A stretch of DNA of 64,000 nucleotides from Rhodococcus oxybenzonivorans (lineage in GTDB: Bacteria > Actinomycetota > Actinomycetes > Mycobacteriales > Mycobacteriaceae). How positions within the stretch are numbered: the first letter of the stretch is position 1; each line of letters begins with the position of its first letter. This document shows positions 36,263-44,200 of this stretch, piece by piece. The stretch spans positions 4,402,001 through 4,466,000 of the forward strand of contig NZ_CP021354.1 in assembly GCF_003130705.1 (NCBI RefSeq), read 5' to 3'. Made by a program: the position numbers and the translations under genes. Below the pieces are notes generated by a model. It had not been told where the DNA came from. It saw nothing but the letters and a program-made list of their open reading frames with translations, and ran no database searches.

Positions 36263-36907
36263 CTAGGGGCTTGCGCTGGTGGCCGCGACCAGTGCTGCGG
36301 CGATCTCGGGCGCCGCCGCGACCGCGAGGGCGGGCAGCGCTTGTACGTTGAGTTCTATCAATTGCTCGCGGGTGAGCTGCGGATCGCGCAACCAGCTGAT
36401 CGTGACCTCCTCGACGTATGCGATCCAGCCACGGACGGTCAGTTCCACCGCGGGTGTCCGCTCGACGCCGAGGATCGGGAGCTGCTCGAGGGTGCGCTCG
36501 GACATCTTTGCCCGCGTCTCCTCGAAGACAGCCCGCATGTCGGGGTCTCCACTGGCTGTGCCTCGGAGCAGCGAAACGTAGGTGCCACGGTTCTCCGACA
36601 CGTAGTCGACGTATGCGGCCAATACGGACCGCAGAATCTTCAACGGATCCCGGGCGTCGTCCACGTAGGGGTCGGGCGCAGTCCGGGCCAGCATCTCGCT
36701 GCTGGAGTGACGCACGATGGCGAGATGGAAGTCGTGCTTCGAAGCGAAGTAGTGGAAGAGCAGTCCCCGCGAGACTCCGGCCTGGTCGGCGATCTCCTCG
36801 ACCGAGATCTGCTCGAGCGGCCGTTGCGCCAGCATCTTCACACCGAGGTCGATCAATTGTGCCCGTCGTTGCTCCGGGCTGAGACGGGTCCGCTTCACGA
36901 CGTCCAT
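36263..36907 (-). CDS. TetR-family regulator of the monooxygenase operon
   Basis: 214 residues with the TetR helix-turn-helix (RRAQLIDLGVKMLAQRP, then ISVEEIADQAGVSRGLLFHYFASKHDFH) and a helical ligand domain. It is divergent from the Baeyer-Villiger monooxygenase operon across a 69-bp gap packed with two operator-like inverted repeats and both -10 elements. The arrangement resembles ethR-ethA and other TetR/BVMO pairs, so repression of the operon and of itself is likely, relieved by a ketone, ester or alcohol of the pathway. ATG 36907 fits a leaderless promoter (TAAGAT, 6 nt before). Confidence 0.88.
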   Translation of the reverse strand: MDVVKRTRLSPEQRRAQLIDLGVKMLAQRPLEQISVEEIADQAGVSRGLLFHYFASKHDFHLAIVRHSSSEMLARTAPDPYVDDARDPLKILRSVLAAYVDYVSENRGTYVSLLRGTASGDPDMRAVFEETRAKMSERTLEQLPILGVERTPAVELTVRGWIAYVEEVTISWLRDPQLTREQLIELNVQALPALAVAAAPEIAAALVAATSASP

Positions 36908-36913
36908 GACAGC

Positions 36914-36919
36914 ATCTTA
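36914..36919 (-). promoter_or_regulatory. Leaderless -10 element, TetR gene
   Basis: TAAGAT on the minus strand ends 6 nt before ATG 36907. Confidence 0.5.
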
Positions 36920-36929
36920 CTGAACGGAG

Positions 36930-36945
36930 GTCAATAGCTATTGAC
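36930..36945. promoter_or_regulatory. Operator 1: perfect 16-bp palindrome
   Basis: GTCAATAGCTATTGAC is a perfect palindrome with no spacer, midway between the divergent TetR and monooxygenase starts. It sits upstream of the TetR -10 element and in the -35 region of the monooxygenase promoter. Confidence 0.7.
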
Positions 36946-36951
36946 TACCCC

Positions 36952-36969
36952 TCAATAGCGCCCTATTGT
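36952..36969. promoter_or_regulatory. Operator 2 overlapping the monooxygenase -10 element
   Basis: TCAATAG (36952-36958) and CTATTGT (36963-36969) form an inverted repeat with a 4-nt centre, the same half-site as operator 1 with one mismatch. The right arm contains TATTGT (36964-36969), a -10-like element ending 7 nt before ATG 36977. Confidence 0.65.
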
Positions 36970-36976
36970 CTCCTAC

Positions 36977-38578
36977 ATGAGTCTTCCCGTCACAGACACT
37001 TACGACACGACCGCGGGTGCCCGATACGTCGACACCTTGATCATCGGCAGCGGGTTCGCCGGGCTGGGCGCGGCCATCAAGCTCACCCAGGCAGGCAAGA
37101 CCGATTTTCTCGTGCTCGAACGCGGCACGGAGGTCGGCGGCACCTGGCGCGACAACACGTACCCGGGCGCGGCATGCGACGTGCCCTCGCACCTGTACTC
37201 CTACTCGTTCGCGCTGAACCCCGAGTGGACACGCTCGTTCTCGACCCAGCCCGAGATCCAGAAGTACATCCAGTCGGTGGCGGACAAGTACAAGGTGCGC
37301 GACCGCCACGTTTTCGGTTGTGACGTGACATCCGCACACTGGAACGAGCAGACCACGCGGTGGGAAGTCACCACCACCAAGGGGAACTTCGTCGCGAAGA
37401 TCGTCGTCTCGGCGGTCGGTGCACTGTGCGAGCCGGCGCTCCCCGACATCAAGGGCATCGAAGAGTTCGAGGGCGAGATCTTCCACTCCGCCCGCTGGAA
37501 CCACGACGCCGACCTGACGGGAAAGCGGGTTGCCGTCATCGGTACGGGCGCCTCGGCCATCCAGATCGTCCCGGCGATCGGCAAGAAGGTGTCGCACCTC
37601 GACGTCTACCAGCGCACGGCCCCGTGGATCCTGCCTCGCGCCGACCGCGAGTACACGAAGGCCGAGCACGCCGCGTTCAAGTACCTGCCCGGTTTCCAGA
37701 AGCTGTGCCGTAGCGGGATCTACTGGATGCGTGAGAGCCAGGTCGTCGGGCTCGCGAAGGCACCGGTGTTCATGAAGCCGCTGCAGTTCGCGGCCGAGCG
37801 CCACCTGCGCCGCCAGATCAAGGACAAGGACCTGCGCAAGAAGGTCACCCCGAATTTCCAGATCGGCTGCAAGCGCATGCTGATCTCGAACAACTACTAC
37901 CCGACGCTCGCGCAGGACAACGTCGACCTGGTGACCGAGGGCATCGCCGAGGTCAAGGGCAACGCAGTCGTCTCGAAGACCGGCACGGTCCGCGAGGTCG
38001 ACGCCATCGTGGTCGCCACCGGTTTCCACGTCACCGACTCCCCCACCTTCCAGGGAATTTTCGGCAAGGACGGCCGCTCGCTCGCCGAGATCTTCGACGA
38101 AGGCGGGCAGCAGGGTTACAAGGGCGCGGCGATCGCGAACTTCCCCAACATGTTCTTCCTCGTCGGTCCCAACACAGGACTGGGCCACACCTCGATGGTC
38201 TTCATGATCGAGTCGCAGCTCAATTACCTGGTCGACGCACTCGACACCCTCGACAAGTACGGCATCGGCAAAATCGAGGTCCGGCAGGACGCGCAGGACC
38301 GATACAACGCCGACCTCCAGGAGAAGCTGTCGCACAGCGTGTGGAACAACGGCGGGTGCGCCAGCTGGTACCTCGACAAGCACGGCAACAACACGACACT
38401 GTGGCCGGGGTTCACCTTCCAGTTCCGGAATCAGACGCGGCGTTTCGACCTCGCGGCGTACGACAGTGTGGCCGCCGCCGACCTCCCCGCACCGGTGCAG
38501 GTGAACGGTCAGTCCTCGGACTCGTTCGCCATCTCGGCACAGATCGACCTCGACGACGACAAGGTGGCAGCACAGTGA
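36977..38578 (+). CDS. Flavin-containing Baeyer-Villiger monooxygenase
   Basis: A 533-residue FAD/NADPH enzyme inserting one oxygen atom next to a ketone to give an ester or lactone. FAD-binding GSGFAG is at 24-29, GGTWRDNTYPGAACD follows, the BVMO fingerprint FxGxxxHxxxW is at 164-174 (FEGEIFHSARWN, Asn where Pro/Asp is usual) and NADPH-binding GTGASA at 189-194. The length matches group I BVMOs of the EthA/MymA type. No Shine-Dalgarno is present at ATG 36977; a leaderless promoter overlapping operator 2 fits. It overlaps the dehydrogenase gene by 4 nt (GTGA), so the operon is translationally coupled. Confidence 0.92.
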   Translation: MSLPVTDTYDTTAGARYVDTLIIGSGFAGLGAAIKLTQAGKTDFLVLERGTEVGGTWRDNTYPGAACDVPSHLYSYSFALNPEWTRSFSTQPEIQKYIQSVADKYKVRDRHVFGCDVTSAHWNEQTTRWEVTTTKGNFVAKIVVSAVGALCEPALPDIKGIEEFEGEIFHSARWNHDADLTGKRVAVIGTGASAIQIVPAIGKKVSHLDVYQRTAPWILPRADREYTKAEHAAFKYLPGFQKLCRSGIYWMRESQVVGLAKAPVFMKPLQFAAERHLRRQIKDKDLRKKVTPNFQIGCKRMLISNNYYPTLAQDNVDLVTEGIAEVKGNAVVSKTGTVREVDAIVVATGFHVTDSPTFQGIFGKDGRSLAEIFDEGGQQGYKGAAIANFPNMFFLVGPNTGLGHTSMVFMIESQLNYLVDALDTLDKYGIGKIEVRQDAQDRYNADLQEKLSHSVWNNGGCASWYLDKHGNNTTLWPGFTFQFRNQTRRFDLAAYDSVAAADLPAPVQVNGQSSDSFAISAQIDLDDDKVAAQ

Positions 38579-39405
38579 GCACATTCGCAGGCAAGGTGGT
38601 CGTGATCACCGGCGCCGGTTCGGGCATCGGCAGGGCTCTCGCCGTCAATCTGGCAGGGCAGGGCGCCAAACTGGCAATCTCCGACATGGACACCGTCGGT
38701 CTCGCCGAGACGGCGCGACAGGTCGCCGCCCTCGGCGCCGACGTGAAGTCGGACCATCTGGATGTCACCGAGCGCGAAGCGGTACTCGCGTACGCCGACG
38801 CCGTGCGTGCCCACTTCGGCACGATCAACCAGGTCTACAACAACGCCGGTATCGCATATCACGGCGAGTTCGAGAAGTCCGAGTTCAAGGACATCGAGCG
38901 GATCATGGATGTGGACTTCTGGGGAGTCGTCAACGGCACCAAGGCATTCCTGCCGCACCTCATTGCCTCGGGCGACGGCCACTTGGTGAACATCTCGAGC
39001 CTCTTCGGTCTGTTGTCCATGCCGGGCCAGACCGCCTACAACTCCGCGAAGTTCGCGGTCCGCGGCTTCACCGAGTCGCTGCGACAGGAGATGCTGATTG
39101 CTAAGCATCCCGTCAAGGTGACCTGTGTGCATCCGGGAGGCATCAAGACAGCCATTGCCCGCAATGCCACCGCAGGCCCCGGCGAAGACTTGGACACGTT
39201 CGCCCAGTTCTTCGACAAGAAGCTCGCCCGGACCTCACCGGAAGATGCGGCTGCCACCATCGTCAAGGGTGTGCGCAAGGGTAAGGCGCGGGTGCTGATC
39301 GGCGCCGACGCGAAGTTCCTGGACGCCTGGGTGCGCGTGGTCGGCCCGAGCTACCAGCGAGTGGTCGCCGCCGTCGCCGGGCGTGTCCTTCCCAAGCCGA
39401 ACTGA
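38575..39405 (+). CDS. Short-chain dehydrogenase/reductase
   Basis: A 276-residue NAD(P)-dependent oxidoreductase. The dinucleotide motif TGAGSGIG is near residue 12, NNAG near 88 and the catalytic Ser-Tyr-Lys set appears as NISSLFG and YNSAKFAVRG. Asp in ISDMD after the second strand suggests NAD preference. Start GTG 38575 overlaps the monooxygenase stop. In this operon it probably oxidises the alcohol feeding the monooxygenase, or the alcohol released by the esterase. Confidence 0.9.
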   Translation: MSTFAGKVVVITGAGSGIGRALAVNLAGQGAKLAISDMDTVGLAETARQVAALGADVKSDHLDVTEREAVLAYADAVRAHFGTINQVYNNAGIAYHGEFEKSEFKDIERIMDVDFWGVVNGTKAFLPHLIASGDGHLVNISSLFGLLSMPGQTAYNSAKFAVRGFTESLRQEMLIAKHPVKVTCVHPGGIKTAIARNATAGPGEDLDTFAQFFDKKLARTSPEDAAATIVKGVRKGKARVLIGADAKFLDAWVRVVGPSYQRVVAAVAGRVLPKPN

Positions 39406-39412
39406 GGTCGCC

Positions 39413-40333
39413 GTGAGCTTCTCCTTGCCGCTCCCGGTAGTCGCCGCCGCGCTGCGGCCGTTCTACCGGCTGAGCCTCAACTCGCGGCTGCCGTATCCGG
39501 CGCAGAGGGCGCTGCTCGAAATGGCCGCACCGCTGCAGCAGATGCCGGAGGGGGCGGCCTGCCGCCCGGCCACCTTGGCCGGCCGGCCCGCCGAGCGGAT
39601 CACGGTGGGCGCCACCGAGCGCCGGACCGCCGTGCTCTATCTCCACGGTGGCGCGTACACCATCGGCTCGCCCGCGACCCATCGGTCGCTGGCCGCGCAT
39701 CTGGCACGTGAATCCGGAAGCGTGGTCTACACACTCGACTACCGCCTGGCTCCCGAACATCCGTTTCCTGCCGGGCTGGAGGACGCCGTGGCAGCGTTCC
39801 TCGAGCTGACCACAGAACACGGGTACGAGACAGGTCGACTGGCAATCGCCGGCGACTCCGCGGGCGGTGGTCTGGCGGCGGCCACGGCGCGGCGCCTGAT
39901 CGACCGGCACGGGGTCACCCCGGCCGCGTTGGGACTCATCTCACCGTGGGTCGATCCGGGCAGGCGCGACACCATCCGGAACCGCGACCTCGTGGTGAAT
40001 ACCGCGTGGTCGTTCGACGCCGCCGAGAAGTACCTGGGGAGCGGAGACAAGTTCGATCCCGGTTATGCCCCGCTGCACGGAGATTTGAAGGGGTTTCCGC
40101 CCACTGTCGTTCACGTCGGACTCGACGAGGTTCTGTATCCACAGATCTTGGAGTTCGTCGACAAGCTCGAGAAGTCGGGCGTCGACGTGACGCTCACCGA
40201 ATACGCCCGACTCTGGCACGTTGCGCACCTCCAGGCCTCGTTGGTACGCGAGGCTGCGGACGCCGTCGCCGAACTCGGGGCTTACTTGAAATCACACATG
40301 TGCGTCCAGCCAGACACGAGCGACGTCGGCTGA
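39413..40333 (+). CDS. Alpha/beta hydrolase, hormone-sensitive lipase family esterase
   Basis: 306 residues with the HSL-family oxyanion motif HGGAYTIGS near residue 78, nucleophile GDSAGGG near 150, acid in VGLDEVLYPQ and His in LWHVAHLQ. This group hydrolyses short acyl esters, as in LipR of the M. tuberculosis mymA operon. GTG 39413 follows CTGAGGTCG and lies 7 bp after the dehydrogenase gene. It would cleave the ester made by the monooxygenase. The C-terminus runs past the usual end, and the last 42 nt overlap the convergent binding-protein gene. Confidence 0.88.
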   Translation: MSFSLPLPVVAAALRPFYRLSLNSRLPYPAQRALLEMAAPLQQMPEGAACRPATLAGRPAERITVGATERRTAVLYLHGGAYTIGSPATHRSLAAHLARESGSVVYTLDYRLAPEHPFPAGLEDAVAAFLELTTEHGYETGRLAIAGDSAGGGLAAATARRLIDRHGVTPAALGLISPWVDPGRRDTIRNRDLVVNTAWSFDAAEKYLGSGDKFDPGYAPLHGDLKGFPPTVVHVGLDEVLYPQILEFVDKLEKSGVDVTLTEYARLWHVAHLQASLVREAADAVAELGAYLKSHMCVQPDTSDVG

Positions 40334-41239
40334 ATCGGCACCACCGCGGACCTGGCCGATCATGTCGGCCAGGTCCGCTGTCGTCAGCTCCCCCGCCACC
40401 ACGTTCAGCGACTTGATCTGGGGCTCACCGAGCGCCCCGACCCGGTAGAGCGGCACCACGTTCTGGGCTGTGAAGATCGGCTCGTCGTCGTCCAGCAGAA
40501 CGAGGTCCGAGCTCGCGACTTCCGGGGTCGCGGTGGTCACTCCTGCCACCACGGCGCCATCCACCTGTGCGGGGACGGAGAGTTCCGCGACCGCCGCGGC
40601 TCCGTCCGGAACCGCGCGCGTCTGTGCGAACGTGCAACCGGTCAGATCGGCGAGTGAGCCGGCCTCGAAATCGGGGGTGAGCACCGCGGAGCTACGACTG
40701 CACGCGGGAATGAGCTCGTCGAGCGTCGTCACCGCCATCCGGGTAGACGTGTCCGCAGACACCGCCAGCGCGGACCGATCCTCCGCCGCCGCATAGTCTG
40801 AGATCGAAAGACCTTGCGGCAGAGCCTGACTCAGCGCCTCGAATACCTCGTCCTGTTCCTTTTCGGTCGACTCGGGATCGTAATAGCGCAGCAGCCGGCC
40901 GGTGAACTCGGGCACCAACGTCACTTCGCCCGCATCGAGCCGCCGAAGATAGGAGGTGCGGTCGCCCAGGCCGGTCTCGGTGGATGCCGGCGCACCCGTC
41001 GAACGGAGAGCGCCCGCGTAGATTTCGGCCAGGACCCGGCTTTCCGCCGTGTCTCCCGACCCCACCACCACCTCACCCGAGGTCTGTCCCGCGGAACCGT
41101 CGAGAGCAGTGTTGTCGACATCGCAGGCCGACAGCGCGCCGGGAACCAGAATCAGCACCGACGCTGCCGCCCATGCCCCGAGACGAGCGGACTTCCGGGA
41201 ACTCCCGTTCCCCGATCCGCCCTTACCTGTCTGTGCCAC
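40292..41239 (-). CDS. Quaternary-amine-type ABC substrate-binding lipoprotein (orphan)
   Basis: A 315-residue OpuAC/OpuBC-like binding protein with a signal peptide and lipobox (GALSAC) giving a lipid-anchored Cys near residue 39. VVVGSGDTAESRVLAEIYAGALRS and VPEFTGRLLRYYDPES correspond to binding-pocket strands of the OsmX/ProX group. Starts at 41263 or 41260 are possible, but GGGAAGG lies 8 nt before GTG 41239, which is preferred. It is divergent from the complete importer operon and shares its 160-bp promoter region, so it may deliver a second solute to the same permease. The 3' end overlaps the esterase gene. Confidence 0.8.
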   Translation of the reverse strand: MAQTGKGGSGNGSSRKSARLGAWAAASVLILVPGALSACDVDNTALDGSAGQTSGEVVVGSGDTAESRVLAEIYAGALRSTGAPASTETGLGDRTSYLRRLDAGEVTLVPEFTGRLLRYYDPESTEKEQDEVFEALSQALPQGLSISDYAAAEDRSALAVSADTSTRMAVTTLDELIPACSRSSAVLTPDFEAGSLADLTGCTFAQTRAVPDGAAAVAELSVPAQVDGAVVAGVTTATPEVASSDLVLLDDDEPIFTAQNVVPLYRVGALGEPQIKSLNVVAGELTTADLADMIGQVRGGADSADVARVWLDAHV

Positions 41240-41353
41240 CTCGCACGCCTTCCCTCGCATCACGCTGAGCCGAAACCAGTGTTGCCCACCTGCCTATCGT
41301 TACACTGACGCCACATCGGCCCGGCGGTGTGCCCACCGGATCTCCCGATCATG

Positions 41354-41386
41354 CGGCAGTAGTGAACAAACGGCAGTGTGAACGAA
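41354..41386. repeat. Tandem direct repeat before the importer operon
   Basis: CGGCAGTAGTGAACAAA (41354-41370) is followed at once by CGGCAGTGTGAACGAA (41371-41386), about 17-bp units differing by one indel and one base. It ends 13 bp before ATG 41400 and lies between the two divergent binding-protein genes, a possible regulator site. Confidence 0.55.
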
Positions 41387-41399
41387 CGGAAGGACGCGC

Positions 41400-42377
41400 A
41401 TGCGCACCTCGAACACATCCTCGGGTCACGGGTTCGCCCGCCGCACTCTGGGCGGCCTCGCAGTCGCCACGGTTGCCGTGGTCTCCCTCGCCGCGTGCGG
41501 GGGCGGTTCCGATCCGTTGTCGGCCGAGGGCGAAGGGTCCGGTGACGACGCAAACGCCGTCATCGTGGGTTCGGCGAACTTCCCGGAGTCCGAGACGGTG
41601 GCCAATATCTACACCGAGGTTCTCCGCGCCAACGGTTTCGACGTAACCACGAAGTTCGACATCGGAAGCCGCGAGGCCTACATTCCGGCGCTGAAGGACG
41701 CGTCGATCGACGTCATTCCGGACTACACGGGCAACCTGCTGCAGTACCTCGACCCGCAGTCGACTGCCACCAGCGCTGCCGACGTCAACTCGGCACTTCC
41801 GGGTGCACTCGGATCGGAGTTGACGATCACCACCGCCGCCCCAGCCGAGGACAAGGACGCCGTCGTCGTCACGGCGGAGACCGCACAGAAGTGGAATTTG
41901 ACCTCGATTGCGGACTTGGCAGCGCATTCGGCGGAGGTGAAGTTCGGTGCCCCCGCCGAGTTCCAAGAGCGCCGCGCCGGATTGCCCGGACTGAAGGAGA
42001 ACTACGGACTCGACATCGCACCGGCCAACTTCGTCCCCATCGCGGACGGCGGCGGCCCCGCCACGGTCGAGGCTCTGGCATCGGGGCAGATCACCGCGGC
42101 GAACATCTTCACCACCTCGCCGGCAATCGGGAAGAACAACTTTGTGGTGCTCACAGACCCGAAGAACAATTTTCCGGCTCAGAACGTCGTTCCGGTGGTG
42201 CGCGCAGCCAAGTCGACGGCCGAGCTGACTCGAGCGCTCGACGCACTGTCCGCGAAGCTGACGACGGAGGAGCTGGTGAAGTTGAACGATGCCGTGTCCG
42301 GTGACGCCAAGACGGAGCCGGCGGCAGCCGCGAAGCAGTGGGTCGTAAACCAGGGGCTCGACAAGCCGGTCTCCTGA
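41400..42377 (+). CDS. Glycine betaine/proline-type ABC binding lipoprotein
   Basis: A 325-residue exported binding protein with signal peptide and lipobox SLAAC near residue 33. IVGSANFPESETVANIYTEVLRANGFDV and DVIPDYTGNLLQYLDP are hallmarks of the OsmX/OpuBC/ProX compatible-solute binding family. ATG 41400 is preceded by GGAAGGA. It is the first gene of a four-gene operon with the ATPase and two permeases. Ligand could be glycine betaine, choline, carnitine or another quaternary amine; the aromatic cage cannot be judged by eye. Confidence 0.88.
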   Translation: MRTSNTSSGHGFARRTLGGLAVATVAVVSLAACGGGSDPLSAEGEGSGDDANAVIVGSANFPESETVANIYTEVLRANGFDVTTKFDIGSREAYIPALKDASIDVIPDYTGNLLQYLDPQSTATSAADVNSALPGALGSELTITTAAPAEDKDAVVVTAETAQKWNLTSIADLAAHSAEVKFGAPAEFQERRAGLPGLKENYGLDIAPANFVPIADGGGPATVEALASGQITAANIFTTSPAIGKNNFVVLTDPKNNFPAQNVVPVVRAAKSTAELTRALDALSAKLTTEELVKLNDAVSGDAKTEPAAAAKQWVVNQGLDKPVS

Positions 42378-42387
42378 GGAGTCGACG

Positions 42388-43545
42388 GTGATCACATTTT
42401 CGGGCGTCACCAAGCGGTACCCGGACGGCACCACGGCGGTCGACAACCTCGATCTGCATATCGACGCGGAGTCATTCACAGTCTTCGTCGGGCCTTCCGG
42501 CTGCGGCAAGACCACATCGATGCGCATGATCAACCGGATGATCACCCCGACGGCCGGAACCATCTCGGTCGACGGCCGGGACATCGCCTCCACCGATGCA
42601 GTGAAGCTTCGCCTCGGGATCGGTTACGTGATCCAAAGCGCTGGACTGCTACCGCATCGCACCGTGATCGACAACGTCGCGACCGTACCGGTCCTGCGCG
42701 GTGACTCCCGCCGTGCGGCCCGGACGGCTGCGCTGTCGGTGCTCGAGCGGGTCGGTCTCGACCCCGCGCTGGCGGGCCGTTATCCCGGCCAGCTGTCGGG
42801 TGGGCAGCAGCAGCGTGTGGGTGTGGCCAGGGCGCTGGCTGCCGACCCGCCCATTCTGCTGATGGACGAACCGTTCAGCGCGGTGGACCCCGTGGTCCGC
42901 GAGGATTTGCAGGCGGAGATGCAACGACTGCAGGCCGACCTGCGCAAGACCATTGTGTTCGTGACGCACGATATCGACGAGGCGGTCAAGCTCGGTGACC
43001 GGCTGGCAGTCTTCGGACCGGGCGGCCGATTGCAGCAATACGATGCGCCCGACACGGTGCTGTCCGCGCCGGCCACCGATTTCGTCGCCGGATTCGTCGG
43101 CCGCGACCGCGGCTATCGCGGCCTGTCGTTCCGCGCGGCAGACGAGGTTTCCCTTCATCCCCTCCGGACGGCCACCGAACGGGAGCTGAGCACACTGCGG
43201 CTCGACCGCGGCGATTGGGCGCTGGTGGTGACCGATTCCGGTGTTCCGCGGGGCTGGATCGACGTCACGGGCGTCGAAGGGTTGCGCTCGGGCCGCCCGC
43301 TGTCGGAATGTACTGCGGCAGGCGGCTCACTGTTCCCGCCGGGCGGAGACCTGCGGCAAGCGTTGGATGCGGCCATCTCGTCGCCGTCAGGAATAGGTGT
43401 GGCCGTCGACAGGGACGGTGCCGCCCGCGGCGGCATCCTCGGGTCCGAGGTCATCGAGAAGCTGACGCAACAGCGGGCCGCCGAGGATCGCGCGCGGAAC
43501 GAGCAGTTCTTCGCGCCCGCGTCCACTTCTCCCGACAGGCCGTGA
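42388..43545 (+). CDS. Quaternary-amine ABC transporter ATP-binding protein
   Basis: 385 residues. Walker A is GPSGCGKTTSM (near residue 36), IQSAGLLPHRTV the Q-loop, LSGGQQQRVGVARALA the signature and LLMDEPFSAVDP Walker B, as in OpuCA/ProV proteins. The C-terminal 140 residues form a reduced CBS-like region (WALVVTDSGVPRGWIDV, then IGVAVDRDGAARGGILG), the place where ionic strength or nucleotides gate uptake in OpuA systems. GTG 42388 lies 10 bp after the binding-protein gene. Confidence 0.88.
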   Translation: MITFSGVTKRYPDGTTAVDNLDLHIDAESFTVFVGPSGCGKTTSMRMINRMITPTAGTISVDGRDIASTDAVKLRLGIGYVIQSAGLLPHRTVIDNVATVPVLRGDSRRAARTAALSVLERVGLDPALAGRYPGQLSGGQQQRVGVARALAADPPILLMDEPFSAVDPVVREDLQAEMQRLQADLRKTIVFVTHDIDEAVKLGDRLAVFGPGGRLQQYDAPDTVLSAPATDFVAGFVGRDRGYRGLSFRAADEVSLHPLRTATERELSTLRLDRGDWALVVTDSGVPRGWIDVTGVEGLRSGRPLSECTAAGGSLFPPGGDLRQALDAAISSPSGIGVAVDRDGAARGGILGSEVIEKLTQQRAAEDRARNEQFFAPASTSPDRP

Positions 43546-43549
43546 TCCT

Positions 43550-44200
43550 GTGCGGTGGCTCATCGACAATTTTTCCGTAGTCGTCGACCTGACGAAGACC
43601 CACCTGTACCTGGCGCTGATGCCACTCCTACTCGGCCTGGTCATCGCCGTCCCGGTGGGGACCGCGATCCGGGGTGCATCGGTGCTGCGCAAGGTCACCA
43701 CGACCATCGCCGGCATCGCGTTCACGATTCCCTCGCTGGCCCTCTTCGTCACCATCCCGTCCGCCGTCGGACTGCAGATCCTCGATCCGCTCAATGTGGT
43801 GATCGCCCTGACCATCTATTCCACCGCCCTGCTCGTCCGCGCCGTCCCGGAGGCCCTCGACTCGGTTCCCGCCGACGTCGTCGACTCCGCGAATGCGATG
43901 GGTTTCACACCCTTGCGTCGGGCACTGACAGTCGAGTTGCCTTTGGCCTTACCGGTTCTCGCGGCAAGTGTGCGCGTGGTGGCGGTCACCAACATTTCGC
44001 TGGTCTCGGTCGGTTCGCTGATCGGGATCGGCGGTCTCGGGACCCTCTTCACCCGCGGCTACCAGCGTGACTATTCGGATCAGATTCTCGCGGGGATCAT
44101 CGCCATCGTCGTCCTCGCACTGGTCTTCGATTTGGCGCTGTTCCTCCTCGCCCGTGCGCTCACACCATGGACGCGGCAGAAGAAGGAGGCGGCGGCATGA
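43550..44200 (+). CDS. Quaternary-amine ABC transporter permease 1
   Basis: A 216-residue membrane permease with about five to six helices. The EAA-type cytoplasmic loop is ADVVDSANAMGFTPLRRALTVELPLALPVLAAS. GTG 43550 is 4 bp after the ATPase gene. The end overlaps permease 2 by 4 nt (ATGA). It pairs with permease 2 to form a heterodimeric channel of the ProW/OpuCB-OpuCD type. Confidence 0.87.
   Translation: MRWLIDNFSVVVDLTKTHLYLALMPLLLGLVIAVPVGTAIRGASVLRKVTTTIAGIAFTIPSLALFVTIPSAVGLQILDPLNVVIALTIYSTALLVRAVPEALDSVPADVVDSANAMGFTPLRRALTVELPLALPVLAASVRVVAVTNISLVSVGSLIGIGGLGTLFTRGYQRDYSDQILAGIIAIVVLALVFDLALFLLARALTPWTRQKKEAAA

Noticed and set aside
36938..38584. 548-codon minus-strand frame opposite the monooxygenase gene
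   Set aside because: Its start would cross the TetR-BVMO operator region, and the BVMO motifs on the + strand are unambiguous.
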